Shown: positions 1 through 8,242 of the stretch, one piece after another | Layout: every line of letters begins with the position of its first letter | Numbering within the stretch: the first letter of the stretch is position 1 | Assembly: GCA_024636975.1 (NCBI GenBank) | Contig: JAGXGA010000035.1 | Span: 1 to 63,558, forward strand | Direction of reading: 5' to 3' | DNA: 63,558 bases | Source: Mariniphaga sp. | GTDB lineage: Bacteria > Bacteroidota > Bacteroidia > Bacteroidales > Prolixibacteraceae | The notes under the pieces: model-generated | Database searches by the model: none | What the model was told of the DNA's origin: nothing | The model's input: only the letters and a program-made list of their open reading frames with translations | Program-made: the position numbers and the translations under genes

Positions 1-1
1 A

Positions 2-130
2 GAAATAAAATCAGAAGTAGATGCATGGCAAAATCACAGGAATAATAAGAATGCCAAGATTAACTGGCAGTTTACAAATGACCAGGCACGGATAAAACTC
101 AAAAGGCTTTATCCGTCAATTTCGAATTAA
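2..130 (+). mobile_element. IS630-family transposase, C-terminal end
   Basis: The open frame entering from the left edge encodes 42 residues before a TAA stop. They include the INWQF and ARIKLKRLYP motifs typical of the extreme C terminus of IS630/Tc1-like DDE transposases. Only the tail is visible, so intactness cannot be judged. The stop lies 115 bp upstream of hydG, placing an insertion sequence directly before the hydrogenase maturation block. The terminal inverted repeat and TA target duplication were not delimited. Confidence 0.75.
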
Positions 131-244
131 CACAACACTAGGACATGTTAATGGAATTTCCGTAAAGTCGGGATTAGCTAAAAACAAAAAAGAATAATAT
201 ATTTTAATGCATTTGGGGAAGAAGGGAAATAAATAATATTAATC

Positions 245-1645
245 ATGTATAACAAACCAGCCAATTTTATTGATGACCAGAAGGTATGGGATACCCTGGA
301 AAATCACCAAACAACCGACAGCACTCAAATCAGGGAAATCTTGTCGAAAGCACGCGAAATGAAGGGCCTTGATATGGATGATGTGGCTGCACTTACCTGC
401 ATCAGCGATCCTGAATTACTGGGAGAACTATTTAATACTGCCAACCAGGTAAAAGAAACTATTTATGGAAAGCGGCTGGTATTGTTTGCCCCGCTGTATA
501 TTTCCAATCTGTGCTCCAATGAATGCTTATACTGTGCATTCCGCGCAACCAATAAGGACATAGTTCGAAATGCCCTGACCCAGGAGCAGATAGCCCACGA
601 AGTGGATATTCTTATTAAAAAAGGCCATAAAAGAATTCTGCTTGTGGCCGGTGAATCATACCCCAAAGAAGGCTTTCAATATGTGCTCGACTCAGTGCGA
701 ACAATATATGGTGTTAAGTCAGAGCATGGCGAAATACGCAGGGTGAATGTAAATGTAGCCCCGCTATCAGAAGAAGAATTTAAACTTTTAAAAGCCGAAG
801 GCATAGGTACATACCAAATCTTCCAGGAAACTTACCATCGTGAAACCTATAAAAAAGTGCACCTTGGAGGTAAAAAGCGCGATTACAACTGGCGCATCTG
901 GTCGCTGCACCGGGCAATGAAAGCAGGTATCGATGATGTGGGCATAGGAGTACTGTTTGGATTGTTCGATTACCGGTTTGAAATACTGGCTATGATGCAG
1001 CACATTCATGAATTAGAGGCTGAATTTGGTGTAGGACCCCACACTGTAAGTGTACCGCGCCTGGAGCCGGCAACCGGAAGCAACCTGGCCGCCCACCCTC
1101 CTTTTCCTGTTTCCGATATTGACTTCCGAAAAATTGTTGCTATTCTGCGTTTGGCAGTGCCTTATACCGGCATCATCATGTCGACGCGTGAAACAGCACA
1201 AATGCGCCGTGAAACTTTTGCCCTTGGAGTGAGCCAGATATCAGCAGGCAGCCGCACCAACCCGGGAGGCTATGAACATGAAGAAGATGAAGACGATCCC
1301 TCCGGCCAGTTCAGCCTGGGCGACCACCGTCCACTGGATGAAGTAATCCGGGATGTAGCATCAATGGGATATATCCCTTCATTTTGTACAGCATGTTACC
1401 GTATGGGGCGCACCGGACAAGACTTTATGGACCTCGCCAAACCCGGTGATATTAAATTGCATTGTGCACCCAATGCCTTGTCATCATTTAAAGAGTACCT
1501 TCAAAATTTCGCATCCTCAGAAACTCAGGTAATCGGTAACCGGCTTATAAATGAAACAATAGCCGGTATGGACGGTCTGTCCAGGCAACGTGCCGAAAAA
1601 CTTGTTCAACGTGTGGAAGCAGGAAGAGACGATGTATATTGTTAG
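245..1645 (+). CDS. hydG: [FeFe]-hydrogenase H-cluster maturase HydG
   Basis: Radical SAM tyrosine lyase that splits tyrosine to supply CO and cyanide as an Fe(CO)2(CN) synthon for the H-cluster. Two family hallmarks are visible. The radical-SAM CX3CX2C motif is at C90, C94 and C97 (CSNECLYC). The C-terminal CX2CX22C motif that ligates the auxiliary cluster is at C381, C384 and C407. The spacing fits HydG and separates it from ThiH and HydE. The length of 466 residues is normal. It is followed 91 bp later by an aspartase gene and, further on, by hydF. hydE and the hydrogenase structural genes are not in the window. An IS630 end lies just upstream, so its promoter may lie in or next to that element. 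Confidence 0.97.
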   Translation: MYNKPANFIDDQKVWDTLENHQTTDSTQIREILSKAREMKGLDMDDVAALTCISDPELLGELFNTANQVKETIYGKRLVLFAPLYISNLCSNECLYCAFRATNKDIVRNALTQEQIAHEVDILIKKGHKRILLVAGESYPKEGFQYVLDSVRTIYGVKSEHGEIRRVNVNVAPLSEEEFKLLKAEGIGTYQIFQETYHRETYKKVHLGGKKRDYNWRIWSLHRAMKAGIDDVGIGVLFGLFDYRFEILAMMQHIHELEAEFGVGPHTVSVPRLEPATGSNLAAHPPFPVSDIDFRKIVAILRLAVPYTGIIMSTRETAQMRRETFALGVSQISAGSRTNPGGYEHEEDEDDPSGQFSLGDHRPLDEVIRDVASMGYIPSFCTACYRMGRTGQDFMDLAKPGDIKLHCAPNALSSFKEYLQNFASSETQVIGNRLINETIAGMDGLSRQRAEKLVQRVEAGRDDVYC

Positions 1646-1647
1646 AG

Positions 1648-1659
1648 TGTCATATGACA
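1648..1659. promoter_or_regulatory. 12-bp perfect palindrome between hydG and aspartase
   Basis: TGTCATATGACA is a perfect dyad just after the hydG stop and about 78 bp before the next start codon. It has the size of an operator for a dimeric regulator, but I cannot assign a family and it could be chance. Confidence 0.25.
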
Positions 1660-1736
1660 ATAAATACGAATACCATAATCGGGTAAATTCTGGTAGTAAT
1701 TATTAATTTAGAATAAAACGTACTTTCTCATAAACA

Positions 1737-3125
1737 ATGCGTATTGAAAATGATCTGTTAGGCTCAATGCAAATCCCGGCAGAAGCTTTATGGGGAATCC
1801 ATACAGCAAGGGCAGCTGATAACTTTCCTATATCGGGTAAGAAAATTCACCACGAGTTAATTAAATCATATGGTGAAGTTAAGCTGGCCTGTGCACAAAC
1901 AAATATTCAGCTTGGATCGTGGAAAGATAATAAAACCATTGCTGAAGCTATTGAAAAAGCATGCTTTGAACTGAGTCAGGGTTTGCTCAATGAACATATA
2001 ATTGTTGATGCCCTTCAGGGAGGTGCTGGAACTTCAACCAATATGAATATTTATGAAGTTATTGCCAACAGGGCCCTTCAAATCCTTGGAAGCAGGCCCG
2101 GAAATTATGAACTAATCTCTCCGTTAAATGACATCAATCTGCACCAGTCATCAAACGACACCTACCCTACTGCCCTTAAATTATCAGCAATAAGACTGTT
2201 ACGACAACTGGAACAAGGCATACTGGAGTTGCAGGAGGCATTTCAGCGAAAAGAGAAGGAATTTGCACATATTGTAAAAATCGGAAGAACACAACTTCAG
2301 GATGCAGTACTTACAACCCTTGGCCGGGAAATGAGCGCCTATGCCGAAGCATTTAACCGCGATCGCTGGCGTATTTATAAGTGCGAAGAAAGATTGCGTG
2401 TTGTTAATCTGGGAGGGACCGCTATAGGAACTGGTCTCGGTGCACCAAAACAATATATTTTCAGGGTGGTAGAAAAATTGCGCGAAAATACCGGAATTGG
2501 TCTGGCGCGAAGTGAAAACCTGATTGATGGAACACAAAATGCTGATATTTTTGTCGAAGTGTCGGGAATACTCAAGGCCTGCGCTTGCAATCTCTATAAA
2601 ATCAGTAATGATTTGCGACTGATGGCAAGCGGACCTGATGCAGGGTTTGGTGAAATTAATCTTCCACCTGTACAGGCAGGATCTTCAATAATGCCCGGGA
2701 AAGTAAACCCTGTAATTCCTGAAGCAGCAAGCCAGGCCGCCTTATTGGTCATGGGAAACGACCAGGTTATTACTCATGCTTCAGGTGCAGGAAACCTGGA
2801 ATTAAATCAGTTCATGCCACTCATTGCCCATGCCCTGCTTGAAAATATTTCTGTTTTAAACAAAGCCTGTGTACTGTTAAAAATAAAATGCATTGATGGT
2901 ATAGAAGCAAATGAAGCTATTTGCAGAAAAAATGTATTGAATTCAACAGCAACAATTACAGCATTAATTCCGGAAATTGGGTATGAAAATGCTGCCCGAA
3001 TTGCCGTGACAGCTAAAAAAGAATCCATTTCCATAAAGCAGGCTGCTATTAAATTAAACCTTCTTTCAAACATTCAGTTCGAAGAGTTGACAAAACCTGA
3101 AGCTGTAAACAAATTAGGCTATTAA
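1737..3125 (+). CDS. aspA: aspartate ammonia-lyase in the hydrogenase maturation cluster
   Basis: Member of the aspartase/fumarase superfamily, predicted to convert L-aspartate to fumarate and ammonia in the cytoplasm. The superfamily signature GSSIMPGKVNP is intact, with the catalytic-loop serine. The substrate-binding SSNDTYPT segment and the GRTQLQDAV helix are also present. The 462-residue length is close to the usual 470-480. It lies between hydG and hydF on the same strand. Seen: the placement. Inference: it may serve H-cluster assembly by supplying ammonium for the bridging dithiomethylamine, or it may feed fumarate respiration. A fumarase-type or other superfamily specificity cannot be fully excluded by eye. 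Confidence 0.85.
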   Translation: MRIENDLLGSMQIPAEALWGIHTARAADNFPISGKKIHHELIKSYGEVKLACAQTNIQLGSWKDNKTIAEAIEKACFELSQGLLNEHIIVDALQGGAGTSTNMNIYEVIANRALQILGSRPGNYELISPLNDINLHQSSNDTYPTALKLSAIRLLRQLEQGILELQEAFQRKEKEFAHIVKIGRTQLQDAVLTTLGREMSAYAEAFNRDRWRIYKCEERLRVVNLGGTAIGTGLGAPKQYIFRVVEKLRENTGIGLARSENLIDGTQNADIFVEVSGILKACACNLYKISNDLRLMASGPDAGFGEINLPPVQAGSSIMPGKVNPVIPEAASQAALLVMGNDQVITHASGAGNLELNQFMPLIAHALLENISVLNKACVLLKIKCIDGIEANEAICRKNVLNSTATITALIPEIGYENAARIAVTAKKESISIKQAAIKLNLLSNIQFEELTKPEAVNKLGY

Positions 3126-3290
3126 TATCGATGATTAGCTTCTATTCTTAAATTCAAACAGTTAAATTATTTTTATAAGTATAAGATAAAAATATATTAA
3201 TATTTGTTTGGATATTAACCAAAATCTTATTAATATTGAATCTAAATTGGAAAAACGATAACAAATTATTAATAACTAAAAATTCAGAAC

Positions 3291-3719
3291 ATGAGAAAAG
3301 TATTATTTGTATTAGCACTGGTGATGGCATATGGTGTATCAGTTGCAACCACCGGAGTTTGCGACGATGATAAGAAAAAAGCAATGGTTACCACAGTAGC
3401 AATGGCCGATGACACAAAGGCTGTAAAAACTGATGGTTGCAGCGATGTTAAAGCAACTACCGTAGCAGCAAAAGCTGACGGCTGTAGTGGAGTTAAAGCA
3501 ACTACTGTAGCTCTTAAGGCTGATGGTACCAGCGAAGCAAAAGTTACAACTGTAGCAGCAAAGGCTGACGGATGCAGCGGGGTTAAAGCAACCACCGTAG
3601 CAGCAAAAGCCGATGGTTGCAGTGGAGCAAAAGCTACAACAGTTGCAGCTAAGGCTGACGGTTGCAGCGGAGTAAAAGCAACAAAAACTGTTATGGCAGA
3701 TGCCACAAGCCAGGAGTAA
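3291..3719 (+). CDS. exported Cys-containing 15-residue repeat protein
   Basis: Not a recognised family. The 142-residue product has an N-terminal signal peptide (MRKVLFVLALVMAYGVSVA). It then has six consecutive 15-residue repeats of the form KADGCSGVKATTVAA, encoded at 3426-3695 as exact 45-nt units. Five of six repeats keep the cysteine; the third has Thr instead. A short DATSQE tail follows. It starts with an ATG 166 bp after the aspartase stop and ends before its own strong terminator. The regular Cys spacing and Lys/Asp content suggest a periplasmic or surface protein that could bind metal or form disulfides, but that is only inference. The ORF on the opposite strand through the same repeats is a shadow. 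Confidence 0.75.
   Translation: MRKVLFVLALVMAYGVSVATTGVCDDDKKKAMVTTVAMADDTKAVKTDGCSDVKATTVAAKADGCSGVKATTVALKADGTSEAKVTTVAAKADGCSGVKATTVAAKADGCSGAKATTVAAKADGCSGVKATKTVMADATSQE
3426..3695 (+). repeat. six tandem 45-nt repeats inside a coding region
   Basis: Six in-frame 45-nt units at 3426, 3471, 3516, 3561, 3606 and 3651 encode the 15-residue repeats. Units differ mostly at synonymous positions, so the protein repeat appears selected rather than freshly duplicated. The array is a likely site of copy-number variation. Confidence 0.9.
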
Positions 3720-3737
3720 ATTTTAAAAATCTAGATC

Positions 3738-3767
3738 AAAGGCCGTCCCGAAAGGACGGCCTTTTTT
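3738..3767 (+). terminator. Rho-independent terminator after the repeat protein
   Basis: GGCCGTCC (3741-3748) pairs with GGACGGCC (3754-3761) around a CGAAA loop, followed by six T residues. Confidence 0.9.
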
Positions 3768-3868
3768 ATGCTATTAACATTTTTTTATAAAAAAAATCAT
3801 TTTAAATTTCTATTTTGCACCCGTTATAAACTTAAATAATTAGTTACATTAAATCCAAAATGCAAATC

Positions 3869-4165
3869 ATGAAAAAGCTACTCTTTATTTTTACACTGGC
3901 TGCTATCTGTGCAGTTACCACCACTTCTTTCACCACTGTACAATCGGCTACTGAAAATTCAGAACAAACCCTTGTTGTTACTTCTGCTCAGGAAGTTGAT
4001 TCACCCGAAGATGTAAAAAAAGACGAAAAGAAACAAAAGCAAGCTGCTACCACCAGCTGCTGCCAGGCTAAGGCTGAAAAACCTGCATGCGCCGAAAAAC
4101 AGCAAAAAAGCTGTGCAGCATCAAAGGTAGAATGCCCGGCCGCAAAAAAAAGTGAAAAGAAATAA
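3869..4165 (+). CDS. small exported Lys/Cys-rich protein
   Basis: Not a recognised family. The preferred start is the ATG at 3869 (MKKLLFIFTLAAI), which begins a clear signal peptide; another ATG three codons upstream (3860) is possible. The mature part is short and highly charged. It has a Lys/Glu/Asp linker and then six cysteines in the last 40 residues, in contexts such as SCCQAKAEKPACAEK. It has its own terminator and sits between the Cys-repeat protein and hydF. It shares with that neighbour a signal peptide, Lys richness and regularly placed Cys, but no obvious sequence identity. Possible role in periplasmic metal or thiol chemistry, unproven. Confidence 0.7.
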   Translation: MKKLLFIFTLAAICAVTTTSFTTVQSATENSEQTLVVTSAQEVDSPEDVKKDEKKQKQAATTSCCQAKAEKPACAEKQQKSCAASKVECPAAKKSEKK

Positions 4166-4186
4166 TTGAACAAAACTCAAATTATA

Positions 4187-4207
4187 AGGCGCCAATGGCG
4201 CCTTTTT
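4187..4207 (+). terminator. Rho-independent terminator before hydF
   Basis: AAGGCGCC, loop AAT, GGCGCCTT, then a T run. It separates the small Cys-rich gene from hydF, so hydF needs its own promoter. Confidence 0.85.
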
Positions 4208-4224
4208 TATTTCCCTGAACATGC

Positions 4225-4232
4225 TAAATTTG
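4225..4232 (+). promoter_or_regulatory. -7 promoter box for hydF
   Basis: TAAATTTG matches the Bacteroidota housekeeping -7 consensus TAnnTTTG and lies 27 bp before the hydF ATG, after the upstream terminator. No clear -33 TTTG was found. Confidence 0.5.
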
Positions 4233-4259
4233 TAGTTTCAATTCCTTTTAAATTTTGTA

Positions 4260-5489
4260 ATGAGAGCGCCAAAATCCTTTCGTCTGCACATTGGAATTTT
4301 TGGCCGGAGAAACACCGGCAAATCAAGTATTTTAAATGCCCTTACACAACAGAATGTATCAATAGTATCGGATGTTGCAGGAACTACAACCGATCCTGTA
4401 GAAAAACCCATGGAGCTGCTTCCCTTGGGGCCAGTATTGTTTATTGATACAGCAGGAGTTGATGATGTAGGTGATTTGGGCGGTAAACGCATTGCCAAAA
4501 CCATGCAGGTTTTTGACAGGACCGATTTAGGAATAGTAGTTACCAATTATACCGACTGGGGAGAATATGAACAGATACTGATAGAAGAACTAAACACGCG
4601 GAAAATTCCTTACATTTTAGTTTTTAACAAGATAGACACTGTTCCTGAAAACCGGGATATCAAACTTCAACTTGAAGGACTTAAAACTCCCTGTGTGTAT
4701 ACTTCAGCAACAGAAGGAACAGGAATGCCTGATTTAAGGCAACTTTTACTACAAACAGCACCTTCCGATTTTATAAACCGTCCAAGTATCCTGGCCGACC
4801 TGGTAGGTCCCGGAGAGGCTGCTATTCTGGTGATCCCCATTGATAAGGAAGCGCCAAAAGGGAGGCTTATTTTGCCCCAGGTACAAAGCATACGCGATCT
4901 GCTCGACAACGATTCCTTCTGTATGGTAGTAAAAGAACGTGAACTGCGTGAAGCCTTAAACCGGCTGAATAAACCGCCCAAACTGGTAGTGACCGATTCA
5001 CAGGCCTTTTTAAAAGTGGCGGCTGATACGCCCAATGACATTCCACTTACATCCTTTTCAGTTCTTTTTGCACGTTTCCAGGGCGATCTGATTGAAATGG
5101 TGGCCGGAGCAATGGCAATTGATAAATTAAAAACAGGTGATAAAATTTTAATAGCCGAAGCCTGCACCCATCATCCAATTGGCGAGGATATCGGAACTGT
5201 AAAAATTCCCCGGTGGCTAACGCAGTATGTAGGTGGAAAACTGGAAATAGACAACATAAGAGGCAACGATTTTCCGGAAAATATTTCTCAATACAAACTG
5301 ATTATCCATTGCGGAGCCTGTATGTGGAACCGCCGTGCAATGCTCAGCCGGATAGAAAAAGCCCGGCAGGCAGAAGTTCCAATTACTAACTATGGCCTCA
5401 CAATCGCTTATTCCCTTGGAATCTTTGAACGTGCCTTACAACCCTTTCCGGCAGCACTGGAAGTTTATAAAACAGGAAATAATTTATGA
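4260..5489 (+). CDS. hydF: [FeFe]-hydrogenase H-cluster maturation GTPase HydF
   Basis: Scaffold GTPase on which the 2Fe subcluster is completed before transfer to apo-hydrogenase. The N-terminal Era/TrmE-like GTPase domain shows G1 GRRNTGKSS (15-23), G3 DTAG (63-66) and G4 NKID (123-126). The C-terminal cluster-binding domain has C302-x-H304 and H350-C351-x2-C354, the HydF CxH...HCxxC pattern. The 409-residue length is typical. The start follows a TAAATTTG box with a short leader. It ends 12 bp before the convergent PHP gene. With hydG it implies a functional [FeFe]-hydrogenase elsewhere in the genome. Confidence 0.97.
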   Translation: MRAPKSFRLHIGIFGRRNTGKSSILNALTQQNVSIVSDVAGTTTDPVEKPMELLPLGPVLFIDTAGVDDVGDLGGKRIAKTMQVFDRTDLGIVVTNYTDWGEYEQILIEELNTRKIPYILVFNKIDTVPENRDIKLQLEGLKTPCVYTSATEGTGMPDLRQLLLQTAPSDFINRPSILADLVGPGEAAILVIPIDKEAPKGRLILPQVQSIRDLLDNDSFCMVVKERELREALNRLNKPPKLVVTDSQAFLKVAADTPNDIPLTSFSVLFARFQGDLIEMVAGAMAIDKLKTGDKILIAEACTHHPIGEDIGTVKIPRWLTQYVGGKLEIDNIRGNDFPENISQYKLIIHCGACMWNRRAMLSRIEKARQAEVPITNYGLTIAYSLGIFERALQPFPAALEVYKTGNNL

Positions 5490-5501
5490 AAAACCCCGTC
5501 T

Positions 5502-6632
5502 TTAATTTAAAGGAATATTCACCACAAGATTCTTATTACTCCTTATAAAGGCTGTCACAACTTTATACTCCAGAGCCTCTTCTCCGTCAACTGCGTTAAT
5601 TATCTGTGACGAGCCAGGAAAAAGGGTAATCTGTTTTGTTCCGTCACCCGATTGCAGTTCCAGTTCGAAATACAAATCGCTGTTATTTTTTATCTCGTAA
5701 TATGCTCTGTTGTTTTTAAGGAGAAACCTTGGTCCGGTTTCCACACATGCATTAAACAGGTTTCTCACATGTTCTTCTTTCCCTGCAAGGTACTTACTGG
5801 CCCATGCAACGGTACGGCCGGCTTCCAGTGCTTCCCTTACCGATTGTGCGGTTCTTTCCCTGGCAAACACCAGGGTCATGGAGCGGTGAACATGATCACC
5901 CAGATTATAGTCATGTGCCACAAGATTATGTATGTCAGAAGTACCTAATACAGTAAGGTTTTTATCCACACACCAGTCAAGCGCTTTTTTATGCAGTCCA
6001 AAACCGTTTATCACTTCAATGCCATGCAGCACATTTTCTTCTGTCAATTCATCCACAAAATCAATCCATTGATACGAACCTTCGATGTTATTTACCTGCC
6101 AACCGGGATGATTCCAAAAAATAAAAGCATTCTGTTCAGCAGCTTTCATTACAGCTACTTTATCTTTTTTGTTCGTCTCCCGGTCTTCAATATACCCCGA
6201 AAGATCACCGGTAAAAATGGCATTGAAATGGCCGGGAGGTGTATTACGGGTAATTTCTGTCCCTTTTATCAGTACAATATTGGTTTCATCTGCAGCATCT
6301 TTAACCAATTCATAAGGACGATTATGATTTACCTTGACATCTTCCGAATGGGGAGTGTACTCTACATGATCGGTAATTGCAATCACATCGAGCCCTTCCT
6401 GCCATGCTTCCTGCACCCTCACAGCAGGCCATACATGCCCGTCCGAAAAAACAGTATGCATATGAAAGTCGCACTTTAGCGTCTGAAAACCGTTAACTTC
6501 AGGAATCTGAATTATTTGCCTTTTCCGGGCATTTCTAAATTCATCCAGACGCAGCATTCCATTATCAGTTTGTGCCTGTACCATCAGATGTCCGCACAAA
6601 AAAACCATTACTATCGCTTTTGCTTTCAACAT
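5502..6632 (-). CDS. exported PHP-domain phosphoesterase
   Basis: Predicted periplasmic metal-dependent phosphoesterase. A signal peptide (about residues 1-20, ending at VQA) is followed by a PHP domain. Metal ligands are visible in DFHMHT (H57, H59), in the ITDHVEY segment, and in a later NHPGW motif and TSDIHN motif. The C-terminal 100 residues look like a beta-rich appendage. Related Bacteroidota proteins are annotated as PHP or Sb-PDE family phosphodiesterases; the exact substrate is unknown. It converges on hydF and is followed upstream by a small lipoprotein gene on the same strand 48 bp away. Confidence 0.8.
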   Translation of the reverse strand: MLKAKAIVMVFLCGHLMVQAQTDNGMLRLDEFRNARKRQIIQIPEVNGFQTLKCDFHMHTVFSDGHVWPAVRVQEAWQEGLDVIAITDHVEYTPHSEDVKVNHNRPYELVKDAADETNIVLIKGTEITRNTPPGHFNAIFTGDLSGYIEDRETNKKDKVAVMKAAEQNAFIFWNHPGWQVNNIEGSYQWIDFVDELTEENVLHGIEVINGFGLHKKALDWCVDKNLTVLGTSDIHNLVAHDYNLGDHVHRSMTLVFARERTAQSVREALEAGRTVAWASKYLAGKEEHVRNLFNACVETGPRFLLKNNRAYYEIKNNSDLYFELELQSGDGTKQITLFPGSSQIINAVDGEEALEYKVVTAFIRSNKNLVVNIPLN

Positions 6633-6680
6633 TGGTAAATGGATTAAAATGAATATAAGCAGACTTGTAATTATAGTGAA

Positions 6681-7097
6681 TTACTTCTTTCTGAACCGGG
6701 TAATAATCTTTGCATCGGTATCGGGATTTCTGAGGGACAACACAAGCGTATCCTCATTTATCTTGTAGGTATAATTCAGAGTGGATGCAACAATGTCACT
6801 TCTGATTTCAATTTTAAGTGAATCATTAAATGCAGTCCATTCTCCTTCCTCCGACTCCATTGCCATATCCTGTTTACGCATATTAAAATCCTGTTTGAAG
6901 TCACCATTTTTTGAAAATTCCATTTCCCAAACAGCACCTGCATCCCTTAGAATTTTTTCAGTACTTACAGGATCACCTCCCATACCAACGAGCCTAAATT
7001 CAATAATTTCCCAGCTTCCAACAAGTTCCTTGCTTCCTGTAGTGGCACAGCCCATTAATCCGGCCAATGCAATAAACAATACAATTTTAATTTTCAT
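6681..7097 (-). CDS. lipocalin-like lipoprotein
   Basis: 138-residue protein with a signal peptide and lipobox LMGC (acylated Cys17), hence a membrane-anchored lipoprotein. The remainder has the GSWEIIEF start and the beta-strand pattern of lipocalin-like domains that measure small-molecule or stress phenotypes in Bacteroidota; no ligand can be inferred. The order of motifs (WEIIEF, WEMEF, late LxxRN and ITRFRKK) resembles the next gene on the same strand, so the two may be diverged duplicates. Confidence 0.65.
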   Translation of the reverse strand: MKIKIVLFIALAGLMGCATTGSKELVGSWEIIEFRLVGMGGDPVSTEKILRDAGAVWEMEFSKNGDFKQDFNMRKQDMAMESEEGEWTAFNDSLKIEIRSDIVASTLNYTYKINEDTLVLSLRNPDTDAKIITRFRKK

Positions 7098-7192
7098 AAA
7101 AATGTGTTTTAACAGTTCAAATTGATGAGAGACAAATTTAAAAGAATTTTGCTTGCAAACTGGATAATAAAAACCAACATCACCACCTTCCT

Positions 7193-7621
7193 TTATTTTG
7201 ATTCTTCAATTTTCCTGAAAAATCCAAAAAAGATAATTTTCCCATCTGTATCTTTTTGCAATAATTTAAGCACTCCCCGGGAAATGGCAAATTGGAATAC
7301 TTCCATTTTATGAGGAGTTTTCAAAGGATACAGCTTTAAGAAATTTCGCGCAATTTCCCAATTGCATTCTGTAGTGTCAATTAAAAATTTAACTGGAAAA
7401 TCCTTTTGCTGGCTAAGCTGCCCATGTTCTTCAAAGTCAATTTCCCAATGGTACCCGGCCTGCTTTAAGTCTTCTTCCTTCAGGTTTTCCAACTGTTCTC
7501 CCGGTTCTGAATAGTATTCAAACAATCTCCACCTCCCAGGCAGTTGTTTGGATGGCCGGGCAAACAATTCGGTTGAATATAACCACTTAGCCACGGTAGT
7601 AAAATCAAGTGTTTTTTTCAT
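7193..7621 (-). CDS. lipocalin-like hypothetical protein
   Basis: 142-residue protein of unknown function without a signal peptide. It has a GRWRLFEYY start, a HWEIDFEEHG segment and a GKIIFFGFFRKI end. These match the layout of the neighbouring lipoprotein (GSWEIIEF, VWEMEF, KIITRFRKK), suggesting a cytoplasmic paralogue. The gap of about 95 bp to that gene allows co-transcription. Confidence 0.6.
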   Translation of the reverse strand: MKKTLDFTTVAKWLYSTELFARPSKQLPGRWRLFEYYSEPGEQLENLKEEDLKQAGYHWEIDFEEHGQLSQQKDFPVKFLIDTTECNWEIARNFLKLYPLKTPHKMEVFQFAISRGVLKLLQKDTDGKIIFFGFFRKIEESK

Positions 7622-8242
7622 ACTAACAACTATTCAACTTCAATCGGAAATGGTTTCAAATGCAAGTTAACAGATATTACTAACTTAACCGCATCATCTG
7701 TATAAATCAAATTTGTTAGACAAAAGACTATTCATAAGGTTTAATACTTGTCATGTGCATAATTACCTTACCTCTACTCCTGGGTAAACTCAATTATAAC
7801 TCAATGTAAAGTCATATATAACTCAATGTAAAGTCAATTATAATTGAATTTACATTGAATTTACACTGAATTAAAATTGAGTTTACATTGAGTTTAATCA
7901 GGCGAAGGTATATCGAAAGTATGGATTTTAAGGTGTGATAATATCTGTTTTTAGTATAATAATGAAAAGTTTTCAAGGCAATCTGTAATATATTTATCTG
8001 CCAGAAAATAATTTTTCATGACTTATGAGCTTATTCAGGGCTATACTTATCTAACCGACATATAATCTATACGTTAAATGTGGAAAATTTATTTAAAAAT
8101 TTCTTGCATGCGGAGAATTTGCCTGTAACTTTATTCAAAAAACAGAAACTGCTATTTCAAAAGTAAAATATTTACAATTTAAACTTTCAGTATCTAAGAA
8201 AATGTCAGGGATAAATTATAGGCATACATTAAATTAAAAAAT
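7622..8242. other. gene-free stretch with a large palindrome
   Basis: 621 bp between the lipocalin-like gene and mscS without a convincing coding frame. The only clear structure is the AT-rich inverted repeat at 7785-7896, listed separately. No tRNA or terminator was recognised. Confidence 0.6.
7785..7896. repeat. 112-nt AT-rich imperfect palindrome built from short repeats
   Basis: Two 56-nt arms meet at a CAATTATAATTG centre (7840/7841). Comparing the left arm with the reverse complement of the right arm gives 43 of 56 matching positions. Both arms are composed of the recurring unit ACTCAATGTAAA and variants. It could form a long hairpin or be an array of binding sites. Confidence 0.8.

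Noticed and set aside
3284-3706. Long minus-strand frame through the Cys-repeat gene, with Pro/Ala repeats
   Set aside because: It only mirrors the 45-nt repeat of the plus-strand gene, which has a signal peptide and a terminator; the minus frame has no signal or family similarity.
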